Below, piece after piece: positions 24,218-29,126 of a DNA stretch of 29,126 nt. The first letter of the stretch is position 1, and every line of letters begins with the position of its first letter. The position numbers and the translations under genes are program-made. Source of the DNA: Eubacteriales bacterium (GTDB lineage: Bacteria; Bacillota_A; Clostridia; Lachnospirales; Lachnospiraceae). The notes under the pieces are model-generated. The model ran no database searches. It saw only the letters and a program-made list of their open reading frames with translations, and was not told the origin of the DNA. The stretch covers positions 1 through 29,126 of the forward strand of contig JAUNAE010000007.1 in the NCBI GenBank assembly GCA_030527765.1. The letters run 5' to 3'.

Positions 24218-24367
24218 GCGTTCCCGAACATTTTCGACCATATTCTCTATGACTGAAAAATGTCACATGGGAGCTAAAGCTAAGGAGGAACAGTTCTCAT
24301 CAATACACCGGGCGATTGCCCATCAATACACTTACCGGTTCAATCCGGTCAATATGGAGGAACTTAT
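24218..24367 (+). promoter_or_regulatory. Promoter plus structured leader, copy 15
   Basis: Core GCGTTCCC then the near-perfect dyad GAACAT-N8-ATATTC, TCTATG, and AATGTCACATGGGAG. P1 pairs ATGGGA with TCTCAT (one G-U) around TAAGGAGGAA. P2 is GGGC-GATT-GCCC after TACACC; P3 is ACCGG-N6-CCGGT. ATGGAGG precedes the ATG. Confidence 0.8.
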
Positions 24368-26074
24368 ATGGAAAAATGGATATTAAAAAAATCAAATGAG
24401 GATCTGGCAAAACAAATCAGCGAGGAACTGCATGTTCATCCATTAGCAGCGAAAATCATGAGCAATCGCGGAATTAATTCCATTGAAGCTGCTAAGAATT
24501 ATTTATATGCAGATCTTACGATGCTGCATGATCCGTTTCTGTTAACCGATCTGGACAAAGCCATTCAGATTCTTGAGGAAAAGAAAGCAGCGTCCAAAGC
24601 AGTACGTATCATTGGGGATTATGATGTTGATGGTATGATGTCGTCCTACATACTCCTTAAGGGATTTGAGGAATTTGGCATCCATGCGGATGTACGGATT
24701 CCGGATCGAAAAATGGACGGTTATGGCCTTAACACCAGACTCATTCAGGAAGCATTTGATGATGGAATCGATACGATCGTGACATGCGATAACGGCATTT
24801 CAGCTTCTGGAGCCATCTCGATGGCAAAAGAGTTCGGTATGACTGTCATTGTCACTGATCACCATGAAGTCATTTCCATTCCGGAGGCAGATGCTGTTAT
24901 CGATCCGAAGAGAGATGATGCTTACCCTTGCCGTGATATTTGTGGTGCATCAGTTGCCTGGAAGTTAATTCGAGCCATGGGATCTGATCAGGATATGCAG
25001 CTGTTACAGTTTGCTGCTATCGCCACGATCTGTGACGTAGTTCCACTCGTCGATGAAAACCGCATCATTGTCAGAGAAGGACTCAAGATGCTCCACGAAA
25101 CTGAATCAGTCAATCTGAGGGTGTTGGCTCAGACGTGTCATATTCTCATCTCAGAAGTAACTGAGTATCACATCGGTTTTGTTCTTGGTCCCTGCTTAAA
25201 CGCGTGCGGTAGACTGGGTAGTGCAATGGACGGACTTAGATTCCTGACAGAGACAAACTTCACGGAAATTGAAATGCAGGCAGCTGCACTTGCAGAGCTG
25301 AATAAAAAAAGAAAAGCAATGACTGAAGATGGTCTGCAAGCCGCTTTGCAGGATATCGAAACGAATCATCGAGAGGAGGATCGTGTCCTTGTGGTATACG
25401 TTCCGGAAGTGGAAGAGAGCGTAATCGGTATTATAGCCGGAAGAATCAAAGAGCTGTACAATCGTCCTACGTTTGTACTGACCGATGGTGATTCCGTCGT
25501 CAAGGGATCTGGTCGTTCTATTGATGCTTATTCCATGATTGACGCGCTTTCCGAAGTACACGATCTGTTTGCTATTAAGGACGGAAAACCGACTTTTGGT
25601 GGTCACCATTCTGCAGCCGGTGTATCTCTTCCAAAAGAAAATATCGAGGCGTTCAGAAATGCCTTAAATACGCACTGTGAGCTCACAGAAGATGATCTCA
25701 GCGCAACAGTAGGGATTGATGCCATCATCCCGCTTGAAGCCGTCACAGAGGACCTGGTGGCCGGATTGGAGCTCCTTGCACCATTCGGTCAGGACAATCC
25801 AAAACCGATTCTTGCACAGCAGTTTGTTAAGCTTTCCTGGGCAAAACTCATCGGCGTGAAAAAAAATGTACTGAAGATGAGTGCAGCTTCAATGAAGACA
25901 AGACAGGTTCCTGTCGAAAACTGTGAGCCATTGTCCGCGATCTGTTTCCATGATGCTGAAAGCCTCTTAGAACGCATTTCTTCGAATCCAATTGCTGCTA
26001 TTACATATGAACCGCAGATTAATGAATATATGGGACAGAGAAATGTACAGATCGTAATCGATCATATCAAGTGA
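24368..26074 (+). CDS. recJ: Single-stranded-DNA-specific exonuclease RecJ
   Basis: A 568-residue protein with the full DHH phosphoesterase set: GDYDVDGMMS (D84, D86, D88), VTCDNGISA, TDHHEV (D164-H165-H166), and the DHHA1 motif GGHHSAAG (411-418), followed by a C-terminal OB-type domain. RecJ degrades single-stranded DNA 5' to 3' in recombination repair and mismatch repair. Length is usual for Firmicutes RecJ. A copy on an accessory element next to a helicase-nuclease and RadC suggests element-specific DNA repair or replication. The start follows ATGGAGG, and an in-frame ATG at 24356 overlaps that site. First gene of a three-gene unit. Confidence 0.9.
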   Translation: MEKWILKKSNEDLAKQISEELHVHPLAAKIMSNRGINSIEAAKNYLYADLTMLHDPFLLTDLDKAIQILEEKKAASKAVRIIGDYDVDGMMSSYILLKGFEEFGIHADVRIPDRKMDGYGLNTRLIQEAFDDGIDTIVTCDNGISASGAISMAKEFGMTVIVTDHHEVISIPEADAVIDPKRDDAYPCRDICGASVAWKLIRAMGSDQDMQLLQFAAIATICDVVPLVDENRIIVREGLKMLHETESVNLRVLAQTCHILISEVTEYHIGFVLGPCLNACGRLGSAMDGLRFLTETNFTEIEMQAAALAELNKKRKAMTEDGLQAALQDIETNHREEDRVLVVYVPEVEESVIGIIAGRIKELYNRPTFVLTDGDSVVKGSGRSIDAYSMIDALSEVHDLFAIKDGKPTFGGHHSAAGVSLPKENIEAFRNALNTHCELTEDDLSATVGIDAIIPLEAVTEDLVAGLELLAPFGQDNPKPILAQQFVKLSWAKLIGVKKNVLKMSAASMKTRQVPVENCEPLSAICFHDAESLLERISSNPIAAITYEPQINEYMGQRNVQIVIDHIK

Positions 26075-26086
26075 GGAGGCTGCGTG

Positions 26087-26347
26087 ATGAGTAAACAGAC
26101 AAGATTCAATGTAGGTGAAACACTATCTTTCACAATGCTTTATGGCGGACACGTTACAGCAACCATCACCAGTCGGTCGAAGGATTCCCTGGTTCTGAAA
26201 GAAACCTGGATCGCTGAAGACACCGGATCACCGGCAAGTGCCAGTACACTTTATCCGATTCTTCTTGATAATGATAGCAAGGAATATATCGAGATCTGGG
26301 AATACCACGGCGAGCATGGTGTGATCTATGCAGGAGGAACAATATGA
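26087..26347 (+). CDS. Hypothetical protein
   Basis: An 86-residue beta-rich protein starting MSKQTRFNVGETLSFTM. GTG at 26084 would add one residue, but GAGGAGG spacing fits the ATG. It has ALK-free, soluble composition with HVTATITSRSKDSLVL and YIEIWEY. No family recognised. Its stop overlaps the next start (ATGA). Confidence 0.6.
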   Translation: MSKQTRFNVGETLSFTMLYGGHVTATITSRSKDSLVLKETWIAEDTGSPASASTLYPILLDNDSKEYIEIWEYHGEHGVIYAGGTI

Positions 26348-26709
26348 GCGGATTTATTCGTGACGAAGAAGGACTTCACCTTCCATCAGAAATGTATGTA
26401 AAGGTAACAACGAATGGAAGAGAAGTACATTACTGCACAGCCAGACAGGTTGCGCTACACGTCCTTGGATTGGACAGACCAGGCGTAAAGATTCCCTCTT
26501 ACCATCGGCGAGGAAAAGGCTACCAGAAAGCGAACAGAAACTATTTTGGCGGGCACTCCTCATGCCTGGATGACCTGGTATCGGAAGGGTTTATGAATGC
26601 TCATCCATCTGAAGAGGATCCTTCGCATAACTACTGGTACAGCTTCAATGACACCGGACTTGCCTGGATGGCAAGAGAAATCGGAGTTGAAAAAATTATT
26701 ATTGATTAA
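26344..26709 (+). CDS. Small winged-helix-like protein, unknown function
   Basis: A 121-residue protein preceded by AGGAGGAACAAT. The C-terminal half (CLDDLVSEGFMNAH, then YWYSFNDTGLAWMAREIGV) shares its layout with the protein at 2770. Basic N-terminal half with HRRGKGYQKANRNYF. It may bind nucleic acid, but no catalytic motif is visible. Last gene before the strong terminator that ends the plus-strand gene run. Confidence 0.6.
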   Translation: MSGFIRDEEGLHLPSEMYVKVTTNGREVHYCTARQVALHVLGLDRPGVKIPSYHRRGKGYQKANRNYFGGHSSCLDDLVSEGFMNAHPSEEDPSHNYWYSFNDTGLAWMAREIGVEKIIID

Positions 26710-26717
26710 TATAACAC

Positions 26718-26752
26718 AGCCCCCTTGCTAAATAGCAAGGGGGCTTCTTTTT
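26718..26752 (+). terminator. Strong intrinsic terminator
   Basis: Twelve-pair stem AGCCCCCTTGCT / AGCAAGGGGGCT with an AAAT loop, followed by TCTTTTT. It differs from the terminators of the repeated modules and is not followed by a promoter core. Confidence 0.95.
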
Positions 26753-26807
26753 ACCATAATCCATCGTATCACAGAAAAATATAAGCGCCCACATTACTGC
26801 GAGCGCT

Positions 26808-26925
26808 TGACACATAGGAAGGCTCTCCGAGATAACAGCATTTTCTCGAAGGGTATGAAAAAGAATGTACCTGTATTCTAACAGAATATCCTCCTACTGT
26901 GTCAAATATATGCTCAAAATGAGCA
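26808..26925. other. Non-coding region with nested inverted repeats
   Basis: TGACACA (26808-26814) is answered by TGTGTCA (26898-26904). Inside lie CGAGA/TCTCG and ATTCT-AAC-AGAAT stems. Just before is AAGCGC-N14-GCGCTT, and just after is a perfect hairpin TGCTCA-AAA-TGAGCA (26911-26925). It could be a small structured RNA, an operator cluster or a recombination or replication site; the sequence alone does not decide. Confidence 0.4.
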
Positions 26926-26959
26926 AAATATCGTAAAATAGGGGAAGAGTATAGCGAGT

Positions 26960-27250
26960 CAACTATCTCCTGACTGAAGTCAGGAGCTTGGCGGAAGTCC
27001 TCGATAGATACGAGACCGACGCCAGCTTATCACGATACAGCGCGTTTGCCTGTCTGTCCGTAGACAGGAAGGTAGAGGCGCACCAATTTAGGTGACGGTT
27101 ATCCTGGTGAGTTGCCATACCAGGGTGTGTATTTCAACGGATTATTATTAGAAATCCCTGCAAATTACCCGCCGGTGGCGAGGATCGCAAGGCCTTTCTT
27201 CAAGATGACATTTGCCGCATTTACATCACGAAGGTGATACGTACGACAAT
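26960..27250 (-). ncRNA. Candidate omega RNA (reRNA) of TnpB
   Basis: The guide RNA of TnpB is made from the 3' end of tnpB and the DNA beyond it up to the element's right end. Here about 205 non-coding bases beyond the tnpB stop hold hairpins CCTGTCT-N6-AGACAGG, CCTGGT-N10-ACCAGG and the terminal CTCCTGAC stem. The guide would begin where the element ends (about 26957) and read flanking DNA at about 26935-26956. Limits are inferred from the family. Confidence 0.55.
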
Positions 27251-28412
27251 TCGGACACGTCCAGTCACGATCAATGAGTGTAAGACGTTCTTCACCTTTC
27301 AGAATATAACCGCAGCAGCTGCAGGTCTGTGTGGTATTTTGCGGCGGAACCAGTACGACACGCTTCCCGTAGAAGGCAGACTTGTACTGCAGCATTGTCA
27401 GGAGAGTGCGCCATCCGGCGTCAGTAATCGCTCGTACAAGATGATGATCTTTAATGAGATTTCTGACCTTCAGATCCTCCGCAGCGATCACATCTTGGTT
27501 CTCGATGAGATGCTTCGAAATCCGATGAAGGTAGTCTTCCCGCTGTCTTGAAATCTTGCGATGGGTGTAAGCGACTTTGATGCGCTGCTGCTGATAAGCG
27601 TGGATCTGCCATCTGCTGCGAGAGCTATTCTTTGACGCTTCGTACTTACGGCTCAGCTTACGCTGCTGTTTTGCAAGCTTTTCAGCCGATGTGACAAGGA
27701 ATCGTTCATTCGGCACCGCCATGCCATCCGATGTATTGACAAGGTCAATCAGATTCAAGTCGATTCCGATCATAGAACCGGTGCGTGGAAGTGGTGTGCG
27801 AAAAGGCATTTCTGAGCCAAGGGAAAACGAAACCCAGTATTCCCTTACGGCATCCTTGCGGATGGTTACCGCCCCGATACGTACATCACATCTGGCCATC
27901 ATCATCTCGACATATTTGGGAGAACCGGCACACCTAACTCTTCCGAGTTTCGGCAGCATAACATGGCACCGATCTGTAAAACGGACGTTTGTACTGCCGT
28001 TCGGATAATAATGAGCGTTTGTCTGATAGGACTGATCCGCGCTTTTCTTGATAAAGGTTGGAACGCCCGTATGACGTTCCTTCTGGTTTTTCCAGGCTGT
28101 GCGATAATTCTTTACAGCGTTGGCTATGCACTGCTCGTCTACGTCTTTTCCATAAAGAAAGGGCAGCGCATTCTTAATTCCGGCAACAGACTTCCGGACA
28201 GAATCGAGAAAGTCAATACGGTCGCGATAGGCCGGCACAAATGCTACTGTTTTGGATAGCTGGTATCGCTCATTGCCATATGCGACCAGAAGATTTCGCA
28301 CGGCACGTTTCGCTCCATCGTTCACAGCAATCAGATGCTTTTGCCATGTGCTGGGATACAGTTTCATAGTGACACCGATATGATAAGGCATATCTTTCAT
28401 TGCCGGCAGCAT
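27165..28412 (-). CDS. tnpB: RNA-guided endonuclease TnpB
   Basis: A 415-residue protein from the ATG preceded on its strand by AAAGGAGG with nine bases of spacing. A longer frame adds 39 residues with no such site. RuvC residues are present: D218 (GIDLN), E312 (AAEDL) and D396 (RDVNAAN). The zinc-finger cysteines are at 364, 367, 386 and 389 (CSCC, CPNC). The N-terminal part includes the usual KLYPSTWQKHLI. TnpB cuts DNA guided by its omega RNA, aiding retention of the element. All catalytic and zinc residues are intact. Confidence 0.9.
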   Translation of the reverse strand: MLPAMKDMPYHIGVTMKLYPSTWQKHLIAVNDGAKRAVRNLLVAYGNERYQLSKTVAFVPAYRDRIDFLDSVRKSVAGIKNALPFLYGKDVDEQCIANAVKNYRTAWKNQKERHTGVPTFIKKSADQSYQTNAHYYPNGSTNVRFTDRCHVMLPKLGRVRCAGSPKYVEMMMARCDVRIGAVTIRKDAVREYWVSFSLGSEMPFRTPLPRTGSMIGIDLNLIDLVNTSDGMAVPNERFLVTSAEKLAKQQRKLSRKYEASKNSSRSRWQIHAYQQQRIKVAYTHRKISRQREDYLHRISKHLIENQDVIAAEDLKVRNLIKDHHLVRAITDAGWRTLLTMLQYKSAFYGKRVVLVPPQNTTQTCSCCGYILKGEERLTLIDRDWTCPNCRTYHLRDVNAANVILKKGLAILATGG

Positions 28413-28509
28413 AGTCGCACACCTCCTTTCTCTGTTAATAGTATACCACATATGAAGATTGATTCCAACCAATCTGAGCGCTATAATAAAGCAAAAGCGA
28501 GGTATACAT

Positions 28510-28938
28510 ATGAAAAGGTATGAGCGCATTCCTGGAGCAATTTATGAACGAAATTACGTCTATCAGTTCCATTACCATCTGATCTGGACCACAAAGTACA
28601 GAAAGCCTGTATTCACAACACCGGAACTGGTCCAGGAGATGAAAGATCTGCTGTTGGAGCAGGCACAGATCAGTGAGATCACCATTGAGGAGATGGAGGT
28701 TATGCCTGACCACATCCATCTGCTTCTTAGTTTCAAACCAAAGATGGCTGCATCGACTGTTGTCAAGTGCCTGAAGGGTCACACTGCAAAACTATTCTTC
28801 ATGAAGCATCCGGAAATCCGTGATCACGAGTTCTGGGGTGGGCATTTGTGGAGTCATAGTTACTATATGGGGACCCTCGGAAACATGAGCAAAGATGTGG
28901 TCGAGCAGTACATTCGCAACCAGTACAATAAAAAATAA
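28510..28938 (+). CDS. tnpA: IS200/IS605 family Y1 HUH transposase TnpA
   Basis: A 142-residue protein with the HUH motif H68-I-H70 in MPDHIHLLLSF and catalytic Y134 in VEQYIRNQ, the full set for this family, whose usual length is 130-150. It moves the element as single-stranded DNA using subterminal hairpins. Start at MKRYERIPGA; the gene is divergent from tnpB and shares its promoter gap. Confidence 0.92.
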   Translation: MKRYERIPGAIYERNYVYQFHYHLIWTTKYRKPVFTTPELVQEMKDLLLEQAQISEITIEEMEVMPDHIHLLLSFKPKMAASTVVKCLKGHTAKLFFMKHPEIRDHEFWGGHLWSHSYYMGTLGNMSKDVVEQYIRNQYNKK

Positions 28939-29060
28939 GCCACACCCACCTCGCGGCGGGGCTAAAAAGCGCATTCCTCTCCCGACGTTGTCGGGAGATT
29001 CCAGCGCAAAGTTTTTTTGAAATAGACCCAATCATTCATATGTTCACATTGGGAGTACTT

Positions 29061-29126
29061 ATGACAAAAAACTCATTGTTCCGAAAGTTCAACTTACTGA
29101 TTTGCAGCATCATTATCTTTTTCAGT
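29061..29126 (+). CDS. Start of a membrane or secreted protein (partial)
   Basis: Twenty-two codons before the window ends: MTKNSLFRKF, then a hydrophobic run NLLICSIIIFFS, typical of a signal peptide or first membrane segment. GGGAG lies six bases before the ATG. The preceding ATGTTCACATTGGGAG loosely recalls the TGTCACNTGGGAG block of the modules, but the rest of the module is not seen next to it. Confidence 0.55.
   Translation, partial: MTKNSLFRKFNLLICSIIIFFS

Larger units (their letters stand above)
26957..29010. mobile_element. IS605-type insertion element (divergent tnpA and tnpB)
   Basis: It contains a plus-strand Y1 transposase and a minus-strand TnpB with a 97-base gap between their starts. 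One end (near 26957-26995) has the hairpin CTCCTGAC-TGAA-GTCAGGAG; the other end has CTCCCGAC-GTT-GTCGGGAG (28979-28997). IS605 elements have subterminal hairpins and no terminal inverted repeats or target duplications, so exact ends cannot be fixed by eye; mine are approximate to about 25 bases. All key residues in both proteins are intact, so it may be active. Confidence 0.75.

Noticed and set aside
99..24367. Repeated modules as a CRISPR array or tandem repeat
   Set aside because: The copies are separated by genes of variable length, include promoters and ribosome binding sites, and have no regular spacer period or cas genes.
27234..28259. Plus-strand frames across the tnpB region
   Set aside because: They are antisense shadows of tnpB, which has complete catalytic and zinc motifs.

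Overview
The window looks like accessory DNA from a low-to-mid GC Clostridia host, most likely Lachnospiraceae-like. It could be a large plasmid, an integrative element or a phage-like replicon. The evidence is the gene content (DUF5688, DUF3846, DUF4314, an LPD1-type polyvalent-protein domain, a streptodornase-like nuclease, RadC, RecJ, a MoxR/VWA pair), strong AGGAGG ribosome binding sites, and a gene fragment at the left edge that resembles an anaerobe acyl-CoA dehydratase activase. I see no phage structural, conjugation, replication-initiation or partition gene, so the replicon type stays open.

Layout: 1-91 is a truncated host-type gene on the minus strand. From 99 to 26709 every gene is on the plus strand, arranged as about 13 short transcription units. 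The units are: DUF5688 protein (232-1113); YhaM-like HD exonuclease plus two small proteins (1305-3560); MoxR/CobS-like AAA+ ATPase plus CobT-like VWA protein (3715-7725); Fe-S nuclease-like/UvrD helicase fusion (7920-10736); a run of small unrecognised proteins with a DUF3846 and a DUF4314 protein (10940-16515); a membrane-anchored DNA/RNA non-specific endonuclease (16512-17387) and a second membrane-anchored protein (17520-18254); an LPD1 putative metallopeptidase (18607-20604); RadC with four small partners (20810-22741); a DUF7666-type protein with a nine-residue solenoid repeat (22932-24151); and RecJ with two small proteins (24368-26709). An IS605-type element with divergent tnpA and tnpB and a candidate omega RNA follows (about 26957-29010). 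A membrane or secreted protein starts at the right edge.

The main discovery candidate is regulatory. Nearly every transcription unit is separated by the same roughly 150-nt module. Its order is: intrinsic terminator; GCGTTTTTAAAC; a conserved promoter block (AACATTTTCGACCATGTTC, then a TNTATR -10-like box, then TGTCACNTGGGAG at fixed spacing); a 5' leader in which a first Shine-Dalgarno sequence with no gene behind it sits in the loop of a TGGGA/TCCCA stem (P1); two short hairpins (P2, P3), each preceded by an (A)CACC box; and a second Shine-Dalgarno sequence at the real start codon. Sequences of P1, P2 and P3 differ between copies while pairing is kept, which is the signature of a conserved structured RNA. 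One decayed copy (18293-18475) has promoter, leader hairpin and terminator but no gene.

Taken together, the genes look like a DNA-processing and counter-defence toolkit (helicase-nuclease, RecJ, RadC, YhaM-like, MoxR/VWA, LPD1) under one shared transcriptional and post-transcriptional control signal. That co-regulation is inferred from the repeated modules.
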